Position numbers and translations under genes: made by a program
Notes under the pieces: generated by a model
The model's database searches: none
What the model saw: the letters and a program-made list of their open reading frames with translations, nothing else
Told to the model about the DNA's origin: nothing
Part shown: positions 1 through 5,053 of the stretch, piece after piece
Numbering within the stretch: the stretch's first letter is position 1
How the letters are laid out: every line of letters starts with the position of its first letter
NCBI GenBank assembly: GCA_003242255.1
Contig: QGUT01000096.1
Location: forward strand, 1 to 6,652
Reading direction: 5' to 3'
DNA: 6,652 nt
Source of the DNA: Bacillota bacterium
GTDB lineage: Bacteria; Bacillota; Thermosediminibacteria; Thermosediminibacterales; Thermosediminibacteraceae

Positions 1-159
1 GCCGACGAGGGCATTCCTGATGGCTTCTGCATCCTGAGACTTCAGAGCTTCGTTGAATTTTTTAATGGCCGCTTTGACTTTGGATTTCACAAGCCTGTTT
101 CGGAGTGTCCTCTTCTTAGCCTGGCGCAGCTTCTTTTTTGCTGAGGCTGTATTTGGCAA
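1..159 (-). CDS. rpsT: Ribosomal protein S20 (bS20), N-terminal part, truncated by window edge
   Basis: Encodes the first 53 residues of the small-subunit protein S20, which binds 16S rRNA in the body of the 30S subunit; the family is usually about 85-90 residues, so roughly a third lies outside the window. Read on the minus strand, the protein begins M-P-N-T-A-S-A-K-K-K and continues with a Lys/Arg-rich helical stretch (KKRTLRNR near residues 15-22, then KSKVKAAIKKF near 25-35), the typical S20 start. The start is TTG (159-157). It is preceded by the Shine-Dalgarno AAGGGGGTG (174-166) with 6 nt spacing, and no upstream in-frame start fits better. It is divergent from the gpr unit, as in Bacillus subtilis, and has its own promoter. 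Identity rests on the N-terminal pattern and the synteny; confidence is high despite truncation. Confidence 0.95.
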   Translation of the reverse strand, partial: MPNTASAKKKLRQAKKRTLRNRLVKSKVKAAIKKFNEALKSQDAEAIRNALVG

Positions 160-189
160 GCTTCTCACCCCCTTGAAAACACTAAACCT

Positions 190-218
190 ATTTTATCATT
201 TAGTTAATCAAAATGCAA
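190..218 (-). promoter_or_regulatory. Sigma-A promoter of rpsT
   Basis: On the minus strand there is a -35 TTGCAT (218-213), a 17-base AT-rich spacer and a -10 TAAAAT (195-190). Each hexamer differs little from TTGACA/TATAAT. Transcription would start near position 183, leaving a 5' leader of about 24 nt before the TTG start. That is too short for an S20-type autoregulatory leader, so any feedback would have to act at the start site itself. The sequence is seen directly; promoter activity is inferred. Confidence 0.72.
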
Positions 219-220
219 CT

Positions 221-249
221 GTATATTATGAAAATCTGGAGGAATGCTA
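221..249 (+). promoter_or_regulatory. Candidate forespore (sigma-G/sigma-F type) promoter for the holin-like gene and gpr
   Basis: GTATA (221-225) fits the forespore -35 pattern G[ACT]AT[AG]. After 17 bases comes AATGCTA (243-249), which matches the sigma-G -10 pattern CATN[ACT]TA except for its first base. Transcription would start near 256, about 35 nt upstream of the ATG at 291. In Bacillus subtilis gpr is transcribed in the forespore by sigma-F and sigma-G, so the biology fits. No convincing sigma-A promoter was found on this strand: TATTAT at 224-229 lacks a partner -35. The motifs are short and degenerate, so a chance match is possible. Confidence 0.4.
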
Positions 250-290
250 TAAAAAGAGCAATCTAAAAAAATGGATTGGAGGTAAAAAAT

Positions 291-617
291 ATGGTGGGAA
301 TGATAATCCGCTTTATCGTATCAGCTCTGGTTTTGATGCTGGTAAGCTTTTTGATACCGGGATTTGAGGTAGCCGGTTTTACGGGAGCCCTGATCGCGTC
401 CATCGTCATAGCCATCCTGGGCTTTATCGTGGAAAGCCTGCTGGGCGAGAAAATTTCCCCTCAAAATCGGGGCATCGTGGGCTTCATAACGGCGGCGGTG
501 GTAATCTACTTTGCCCAGTACCTGGTGCCCGCGATGGACGTCACCTGGTGGGGGGCCCTGTTGGCATCCTTTGTTATAGGAATTGTAGACGCCTTCGTGC
601 CCACCGAACTGAGATAG
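291..617 (+). CDS. Small four-helix membrane protein, YvlD / Phage_holin_4_2 (PF04020) type
   Basis: A 108-residue, almost entirely hydrophobic protein. The start is ATG 291, with GGAGGT (278-283) 7 nt upstream; an in-frame ATG at 276 lies upstream of that ribosome binding site and is not favoured. Four membrane helices are likely, near residues 4-23, 31-51, 61-80 and 87-104. Two halves repeat each other: residues 5-47 and 62-103 share the pattern F-I-x-x-A-x-V, then L-[IV]-P-x-x-[ED]-V, then G-A-L-x-A-S-x-V-I-x-I. The IPGFEV motif followed by G-A-L-x-A-S is what I associate with YvlD-like proteins. Despite the 'holin' name, chromosomal members are not known to lyse cells and their function is unsettled. 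Here it sits directly upstream of gpr, 12 nt away and probably co-transcribed, which hints at expression in the forespore or during sporulation. The family call comes from pattern memory, not a search. Confidence 0.82.
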   Translation: MVGMIIRFIVSALVLMLVSFLIPGFEVAGFTGALIASIVIAILGFIVESLLGEKISPQNRGIVGFITAAVVIYFAQYLVPAMDVTWWGALLASFVIGIVDAFVPTELR

Positions 618-632
618 GAGGGATGGGATATA
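617..632 (+). promoter_or_regulatory. Ribosome binding site and ATA start of gpr
   Basis: A perfect AGGAGG (617-622) overlaps the last base of the upstream TAG stop. Seven bases later is ATA (630-632), in frame with the conserved Gpr N-terminus (N-I-R-T-D-L-A-I-E-A-R-E). The only ATG here (623-625) is out of frame, abuts the Shine-Dalgarno with no spacer and reaches a stop after seven codons. This site decides the gpr start: the spacing is ideal for ATA 630, while the ATG at 669 is 46 nt away and has GCCCGGGAG rather than a good ribosome binding site before it. Confidence 0.6.
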
Positions 633-1598
633 AACATACGGACTGACCTGGCCATTGAAGCCCGGGAGATGACCGGAAAGGAGGAGATCCCGGGTGTCAT
701 TGTGGATACAGAAAAATCGCCGGAAATGACCATAAGCAGAGTCCGTATAGTAAACGAAGAAGGGGAAAGAGCTCTGGGAAAGCCCAAGGGCTATTACGTC
801 ACCCTGGAAGTGCCCCGGCTGAGGGATAAGGACCCGGAACTGACTGAAAAGGTGAGCAAGAACCTGGCAGAAGAACTGAAGACGATGATAGACCTGCCGG
901 TGGATTCCACGGTCCTGGTGATAGGCCTGGGTAACTGGAACGTGACCCCCGATTCCCTCGGGCCTAAGGTAGTAGAAAAGCTGCTGGTCACAAAGCACCT
1001 GCTGGAGATTATACCGGAAAAATTTAATGCCAAAAAAGGCTTAAGGCCCGTCTGCGCGCTCGCCCCGGGAGTGCTGGGGATTACCGGCATAGAAACGGGC
1101 GAGATAATAAAAGGCGTGGTGGAGCGGGTAAAACCCGACCTGGTGATAGTGATAGATGCCCTGGCGGCGAGGAGCCTGGAGCGAATCAGCACGACCATTC
1201 AGATTTCTGATTCGGGCATCCAGCCGGGGTCGGGAGTGGGCAACCGGCGCATGGCCATCAGCAGGGAGAGCATAGGAGTTCCGGTGATAGCCGTAGGAGT
1301 TCCCACCGTGGTCGACGCGGCGACGGTGGCGAGCGATACGCTGGACATGATAATTTCGGAATTCGAACGCCAGGCTAGACCGGATTCCGAGTTCTACAAG
1401 ATGCTGAAGACCCTAAATAACCAGGAAAGATATCAGTTGATAAGGGAAGTCCTCTATCCCTTCGTGGGGGAGTTGGTGGTGACTCCAAAAGAAATAGATT
1501 CGCTGGTCGAGAATACTGCCAGGACCCTTTCCGGTGGATTGAACCTCGCTCTGCATCCGGGTATATCTTACGAAGAGGTGAGCGCCTTTTTGCAATGA
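630..1598 (+). CDS. gpr: GPR germination endopeptidase (SASP-degrading spore protease, family A25)
   Basis: Gpr is made in the developing spore as an inactive zymogen. It autoprocesses late in sporulation, then cleaves the DNA-binding small acid-soluble proteins on germination. Read from ATA 630 the protein has 322 residues, a normal clostridial size (Bacillus forms are about 370). The N-terminal R-T-D-L-A-I-E (residues 4-10) is the self-processing site, resembling the SASP cleavage sequence; cutting after D6 would release a very short propeptide. Family landmarks follow: V-I-G-L-G-N-W-N-V-T-P-D-S-L-G-P near 97-112 with acidic residue D108; A-P-G-V-L-G-I-T-G at 145-153; V-I-D-A-L-A-A-R at 174-181 with D176; and a G-S-G-V-G-N-R-R loop at 200-207. 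D108 and D176 correspond to the two Asp residues considered important in Bacillus Gpr. The first ATG in frame (669) would remove the processing site. The gene is coupled to the upstream membrane gene and followed by a terminator. Identity is near certain; the start codon is the uncertain part. Confidence 0.95.
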   Translation: MNIRTDLAIEAREMTGKEEIPGVIVDTEKSPEMTISRVRIVNEEGERALGKPKGYYVTLEVPRLRDKDPELTEKVSKNLAEELKTMIDLPVDSTVLVIGLGNWNVTPDSLGPKVVEKLLVTKHLLEIIPEKFNAKKGLRPVCALAPGVLGITGIETGEIIKGVVERVKPDLVIVIDALAARSLERISTTIQISDSGIQPGSGVGNRRMAISRESIGVPVIAVGVPTVVDAATVASDTLDMIISEFERQARPDSEFYKMLKTLNNQERYQLIREVLYPFVGELVVTPKEIDSLVENTARTLSGGLNLALHPGISYEEVSAFLQ

Positions 1599-1622
1599 GG
1601 TTAAAAAAACCTCATTTTTTTT
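1594..1622 (+). terminator. Intrinsic terminator after gpr
   Basis: A perfect 9-bp stem, AATGAGGTT (1594-1602) with AACCTCATT (1608-1616), encloses a five-A loop and runs into eight T residues (1615-1622). The left arm contains the gpr TGA stop codon (1596-1598), so the terminator overlaps the coding sequence. It should end the holin-like/gpr transcript and uncouple it from spoIIP. Confidence 0.9.
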
Positions 1623-1658
1623 GTTTTAAGTGAATATGTTTAACCGGAGGGGATAAAT

Positions 1659-2783
1659 TTGCTGAGGGTGAGAATTATAAAAGTCAAGAAAATAATCCTG
1701 TACGCATTGAGCCTTTTGATCTTAGCGACCGTATGCACCGCGGGCCTCGCCTTTATTCGAAGATCAGTTCCCGCGATGGCCAGCGTCAGAGAAATAAAAG
1801 GGAAGGAGATAGTAAGGAATATCGATACCGGCTTTTTTCGTGAGATGATTTTATGGGCGGTTCCTGCCGCCCGGGCCTCGATGCCGCAGGAGGGTCCCTT
1901 TTTTGTTTTTGAAGACCTCAAAATAAATTTTGATATATTCGACCCGAAAAATTACTTAGCCCTGCAGGTACCGCTCATAGGTTTGATGGAAATCGAGCCG
2001 GTGACAACCCCGGGAGTCGAACTTCCTCCAGATCCGATAGAAGATGAACATAAGCCTTCTGAAAGCCCTCCGCCTTCGACCCCTGGAGAAGATATTGAAG
2101 TGGAGAGGATAAAACCGTCAGGCGGAAAGCCCATCGTGCTCATTTATCACACCCACACTACCGAATCATACATGCCGTCCGAGGCATACAATTACGAGCC
2201 GCGGGACCAGGCTTATCATACAAATGACCTTCGATTCACCGTGGTTCGGGTGGGAGAGGTGTTATCTTCGGAGCTCAGCAAAATGGGCATAAGCGTTCTG
2301 CACGACAAGACGGTCCACGACGTACCTTCTTACATGTATTCTTACTCCAACTCCTTAAAGACCCTGGAAAGGGTTCTTAAGGGGAACCCGTCCATTCAGG
2401 TGGTGCTGGATATTCACAGGGACGCACCGGTCTCGGACCCGCAGAAGTCGAGGGAGATGACCACCGTAAAGATCGAAGGCAAGTACTATTCCAGGATAAT
2501 GTTCGTGGTGGGCACTGACAAGACTTTCCCCCACCCCCACTGGAAGGAAAACTATAAGTTTGCCCTTTTGCTTCAAGAAAAATTGGAAGAACTGTACCCC
2601 GGGATAACCCGGGAGATCGACCTCCGGGAGGAGCGGTTTAATCAGCACGTCTCTAAAAAAGCCCTTTTGGTGGAGATAGGAAGCCATGGAAACACCCTGG
2701 AGGAATCGATGGAATCGGCCAAAGCTCTGGCAAAGGCTTTGTACGAGGTCCTCAGAGATTTGAGCGAAACGAAAAGCGAATAA
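1659..2783 (+). CDS. spoIIP: Stage II sporulation protein P (SpoIIP), engulfment cell-wall hydrolase
   Basis: SpoIIP is the peptidoglycan amidase/endopeptidase of the SpoIID-SpoIIM-SpoIIP engulfment machine, made in the mother cell and anchored in its membrane. The 374-residue protein starts at TTG 1659, with GGAGG (1646-1650) 8 nt upstream. An N-terminal positively charged segment is followed by one membrane helix (about 11-33). Next is a stalk region, a Pro/Glu-rich linker (about 115-157), and the C-terminal SpoIIP catalytic domain (about 158-368). Conserved signatures are the I-Y-H-T-H-T-T-E-S strand (162-170; H164, H166, E169), V-L-D-I-H-R-D (249-255; H253), the H-W-K-E-N-Y segment (294-299), R-F-N-Q (326-329) and L-V-E-I-G-S-H-G-N (337-345; E339). 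H164/H253/E339-type residues are the likely zinc ligands or catalytic residues, but that assignment is by family analogy. It lies between gpr and a yqxA-position gene, as in Bacillus. A terminator separates it from gpr, so it probably has its own mother-cell (sigma-E) promoter, which I could not identify convincingly. Confidence 0.96.
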   Translation: MLRVRIIKVKKIILYALSLLILATVCTAGLAFIRRSVPAMASVREIKGKEIVRNIDTGFFREMILWAVPAARASMPQEGPFFVFEDLKINFDIFDPKNYLALQVPLIGLMEIEPVTTPGVELPPDPIEDEHKPSESPPPSTPGEDIEVERIKPSGGKPIVLIYHTHTTESYMPSEAYNYEPRDQAYHTNDLRFTVVRVGEVLSSELSKMGISVLHDKTVHDVPSYMYSYSNSLKTLERVLKGNPSIQVVLDIHRDAPVSDPQKSREMTTVKIEGKYYSRIMFVVGTDKTFPHPHWKENYKFALLLQEKLEELYPGITREIDLREERFNQHVSKKALLVEIGSHGNTLEESMESAKALAKALYEVLRDLSETKSE

Positions 2784-2841
2784 AAAAACGGACCTTGCTT
2801 AAAATAACAGGTAAGGATGCGAAAAAGGAGTTCTGAAAAGC

Positions 2842-3180
2842 ATGGATATTTACGTGGAAGACCTGATCGCCCTTTTTTTGATCTTTGCCCTGGTGGTTTT
2901 TTTGGGATTGCGCGCCGCCGAGCAAGGTGTCAATTACATGATGGGATTGGAAGTAGAGCCCCGCACTTTCGATGTAAAGATGTTGCCAGGAAGAGTCTAT
3001 AGATTTTCCGTTCTCGGCCGGGAGTACTCGTTAAAAATGGTGTGGGAAGTGGGAGAATTTTACGCAGACCGCCGGCGGGTGGACCTGCGCACGGCGAGCT
3101 TCGACATAAGCATCCCTGCGATCCTGCGGCTGCACATCCCCTCCGGATTCCCCCACCTTCTATTTTTTCTTGATAAATAA
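2842..3180 (+). CDS. Small single-pass membrane protein in the yqxA position (possible diverged YqxA/DUF3679)
   Basis: A 112-residue protein of unproven function. The start is ATG 2842, with AAGGAG (2825-2830) 11 nt upstream, slightly long but with no better in-frame start. Residues 7-23 form one hydrophobic helix. It is followed by a juxtamembrane pattern G22-x3-A26-x2-G29-x3-M33-x-G35 and then a soluble, probably beta-rich region (40-105) with basic RVYRF and DRRRVDLR patches. Bacillus subtilis has the small membrane protein YqxA between spoIIP and lepA, and as I recall it YqxA has a similar glycine/alanine/methionine spacing after its helix, which suggests distant homology. The tail after residue 40 shows no motif I recognise. 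It lies 58 nt after spoIIP with no clear terminator between, so co-transcription with spoIIP and a sporulation role are plausible. Its final codons contain the lepA promoter. The gene itself is well supported by length, start site and conserved position; the family link is tentative. Confidence 0.8.
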   Translation: MDIYVEDLIALFLIFALVVFLGLRAAEQGVNYMMGLEVEPRTFDVKMLPGRVYRFSVLGREYSLKMVWEVGEFYADRRRVDLRTASFDISIPAILRLHIPSGFPHLLFFLDK

Positions 3181-3198
3181 AGGGGCAAAAGGTATAAT
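3170..3198 (+). promoter_or_regulatory. Strong sigma-A promoter for lepA-hemW-pseudouridine synthase
   Basis: -35 TTGATA (3170-3175), 17-base spacer, -10 TATAAT (3193-3198), which is perfect. The -35 lies inside the last codons of the upstream small gene and covers part of Leu-Asp-Lys before its TAA. Transcription would start near 3205, giving a leader of about 40 nt before lepA. This separates vegetative expression of the housekeeping block from the sporulation genes upstream. Confidence 0.82.
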
Positions 3199-3231
3199 TA
3201 ATTTTATCGGCAAGTTTTTCGAAATGTAAGA

Positions 3232-3244
3232 GGGGGAAACCTCC
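3232..3244 (+). promoter_or_regulatory. Small hairpin over the lepA Shine-Dalgarno
   Basis: GGGGG (3232-3236), loop AAA, CCTCC (3240-3244) can pair as five base pairs with one G-U. The left arm is the Shine-Dalgarno (AGGGGG 3231-3236, 9 nt before ATG 3246) and the right arm mimics anti-Shine-Dalgarno sequence. It could dampen lepA initiation. The hairpin is short with a minimal loop and could be incidental. Confidence 0.3.
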
Positions 3245-3245
3245 G

Positions 3246-5048
3246 ATGAAGATACCGCAGGACAGAATTAGAAACTTCTGCATCATAGCTCACATAGACC
3301 ACGGAAAAACCACCCTTTCGGACCGGTTGCTGGAGTATACCGGCACTATTCCTGAGCGGGAGATAAAAGAGCAAGTGCTGGACATGATGGATCTGGAGAG
3401 GGAGCGGGGAATTACCATAAAGGCCAAGGCGGTCAGGATGATATACAGGGCCGACGACGGCCAGAATTACCTCTTGAACCTGATAGATACGCCGGGGCAC
3501 GTGGACTTCAATTACGAAGTGTCGCGAAGCCTTGCCGCTTGCGAGGGGGCCCTGCTGGTCATCGACGCTTCTCAGGGCATCGAAGCCCAGACCCTGGCGA
3601 ACACTTACCTCGCCCTCGAACACGACCTGGAAATAATTCCGGTGATCAACAAAATCGACCTCCCTGGAGCTGAACCCGAAAGGGTAAAGCAGGAGATCGA
3701 GGATGTGATAGGCCTTCCGGCCGACGATGCCCTCCTCATTTCGGCGAAAGAAGGAATCGGCATAAAAGAGGTGCTGGAAGCCATAGTGAAGAGAATACCG
3801 GCCCCGAAAGGTTCAGAATCCGAACCGCTGAAGGCGCTCATCTTCGATTCACTCTACGACCCGTACAAGGGGGCCATAGCTTTTGTCCGGATCGCCCAGG
3901 GGAAGATAGAACCGAAGCAGAAGATAAAGATGATGTCGACGGGGAAGGTATTCGAAGTGACGGAAGTCGGCATATTTAGCCCCGAGATGGTCAGCACCGA
4001 TAGCCTCTCGGCCGGCGAAGTGGGATACGTGGTGGCCGGCATAAAAAACGTGAAGGACACCCGAGTTGGGGACACCATCACCGATGCGGAAAATCCGGCG
4101 ACGGAGCCCCTTCCCGGCTACAAGAAGGCAGTGCCCATGGTGTTTTGCGGCGTCTATCCCGCCGACGGCGAGGATTACGAAAAACTCAGGGAAGCTTTTG
4201 AAAAATTGCAACTCAACGACGCTTCACTGTTCTTTGAACCCGAGACTTCGGCGGCCCTGGGCTTCGGCTTTCGCTGCGGCTTTTTGGGCCTGCTCCACAT
4301 GGAGATAGTCCAGGAGCGGCTCGAGAGGGAGTACGGCCTGAACCTCATCACGACGGCGCCGAGCGTCATATACAAGATAAAAATGACTAACGGCGAGGAA
4401 ATGATGGTGGACAACCCTACCAATTTCCCCGAGCCGTCCAAAATCGAGCATATAGAAGAACCGTACGTGGAAGCTTCCATAATGCTGCCCACTGAGTACG
4501 TCGGGGCTGTGATGGAACTTTGCCAGGAAAAGCGCGGAATTTTCAAGGACATGCAGTACTTGAGCGAAAAAAGGGTGCTCATGCGCTACGACATGCCCCT
4601 TTCGGAAATAATTTACGATTTCTTCAATCAACTGAAATCCAGGACCAAGGGTTACGCCTCTCTGGACTACGAACTTACCGGTTATAGAAAGTCGGACCTT
4701 TGCAAGGTGGACATCCTTATAAACGGAGAACTGGTCGATGCGCTTTCCTTTATAGTGCATAAAGAGAAAGCGTACGCGAGAGCCCGACAGCTGGTAGAAA
4801 AATTAAAGGAAGTAATCCCGAGGCACCTTTTTGAAATACCCATCCAGGCGGCCATAGGCGGGCGCATAATCGCCCGGGAGACTATAAAGGCCTTGAGGAA
4901 GAACGTGCTGGCCAAGTGCTACGGTGGAGACGTCACGAGGAAGAAGAAACTCCTGGAAAAGCAGAAGGAAGGCAAGAAGAGGATGCGCCAACTCGGGAAA
5001 GTGGAAGTGCCGCAGGAAGCTTTTATGTCGGTGCTGAAGATGGGGTAG
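3246..5048 (+). CDS. lepA: Elongation factor 4 (LepA/EF4), ribosome-associated translational GTPase
   Basis: EF4 is an EF-G-like GTPase that acts on the ribosome; reported roles are back-translocation of stalled ribosomes and 30S biogenesis. The 600-residue length is typical. G-motifs are intact: G1 A-H-I-D-H-G-K-T (15-22), G2 in R-G-I-T-I-K (54-59), G3 D-T-P-G-H (81-85, with catalytic-type H85), G4 N-K-I-D (135-138) and G5 S-A-K (166-168). A beta-barrel domain II, EF-G-like domains III and V, and the LepA-specific basic C-terminal domain follow, ending in a Lys/Arg-rich tail (R-K-K-K-L-L-E-K-Q-K-E-G-K-K-R) and V-P-Q-E-A-F-M-S-V-L-K, the standard LepA end. There is no EF-G domain IV or G' insertion, which excludes EF-G. 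ATG 3246 is the natural start, with the Shine-Dalgarno at 3231-3236 and the canonical D-R-I-R-N-F-C-I-I-A-H-I-D-H beginning. It is the first gene downstream of the sigma-A promoter; hemW starts 5 nt after its stop. Confidence 0.98.
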   Translation: MKIPQDRIRNFCIIAHIDHGKTTLSDRLLEYTGTIPEREIKEQVLDMMDLERERGITIKAKAVRMIYRADDGQNYLLNLIDTPGHVDFNYEVSRSLAACEGALLVIDASQGIEAQTLANTYLALEHDLEIIPVINKIDLPGAEPERVKQEIEDVIGLPADDALLISAKEGIGIKEVLEAIVKRIPAPKGSESEPLKALIFDSLYDPYKGAIAFVRIAQGKIEPKQKIKMMSTGKVFEVTEVGIFSPEMVSTDSLSAGEVGYVVAGIKNVKDTRVGDTITDAENPATEPLPGYKKAVPMVFCGVYPADGEDYEKLREAFEKLQLNDASLFFEPETSAALGFGFRCGFLGLLHMEIVQERLEREYGLNLITTAPSVIYKIKMTNGEEMMVDNPTNFPEPSKIEHIEEPYVEASIMLPTEYVGAVMELCQEKRGIFKDMQYLSEKRVLMRYDMPLSEIIYDFFNQLKSRTKGYASLDYELTGYRKSDLCKVDILINGELVDALSFIVHKEKAYARARQLVEKLKEVIPRHLFEIPIQAAIGGRIIARETIKALRKNVLAKCYGGDVTRKKKLLEKQKEGKKRMRQLGKVEVPQEAFMSVLKMG

Positions 5049-5053
5049 GTAGC

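Noticed and set aside
276..290. Upstream ATG giving a 113-residue version of the holin-like protein
   Set aside because: It lies upstream of the GGAGGT that is correctly spaced for ATG 291, adds five hydrophilic residues and has no ribosome binding site of its own.
53..367. 104-codon plus-strand open frame
   Set aside because: Antisense to rpsT and running through the divergent promoter region into the membrane gene in another frame; no ribosome binding site and no recognisable protein.
623..646. ATG-initiated seven-codon mini-ORF at the gpr ribosome binding site
   Set aside because: Its ATG abuts the Shine-Dalgarno with zero spacing, so initiation is unlikely; it is better read as chance, or as the trace of a one-base error discussed for the gpr start.
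321..998. 225-codon minus-strand open frame across the membrane gene and gpr
   Set aside because: Shadow of two real genes on the opposite strand, Gln/Tyr/His-rich, with no domain or ribosome binding site.
1612..1640. Possible sigma-E promoter for spoIIP (TCATTTT, N14, AATATGTT)
   Set aside because: The -10 matches the CATACAAT pattern at only four of eight positions, the -35 lies in the terminator T-tract, and the start point would fall in the Shine-Dalgarno.
2784..2841. Possible terminator between spoIIP and the small gene (CCTT...AAGG)
   Set aside because: Only about four consecutive pairs around a long loop and no T-tract after it; it does not support termination.
4224..4760. 178-codon minus-strand open frame inside lepA
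   Set aside because: Antisense shadow of a highly conserved coding region; no start context or recognisable motif.
4916..5053. N-terminal extension of hemW inside lepA
   Set aside because: Highly charged out-of-frame translation of the lepA C-terminus, with no HemW homology; ATG 5054 gives the standard family start.
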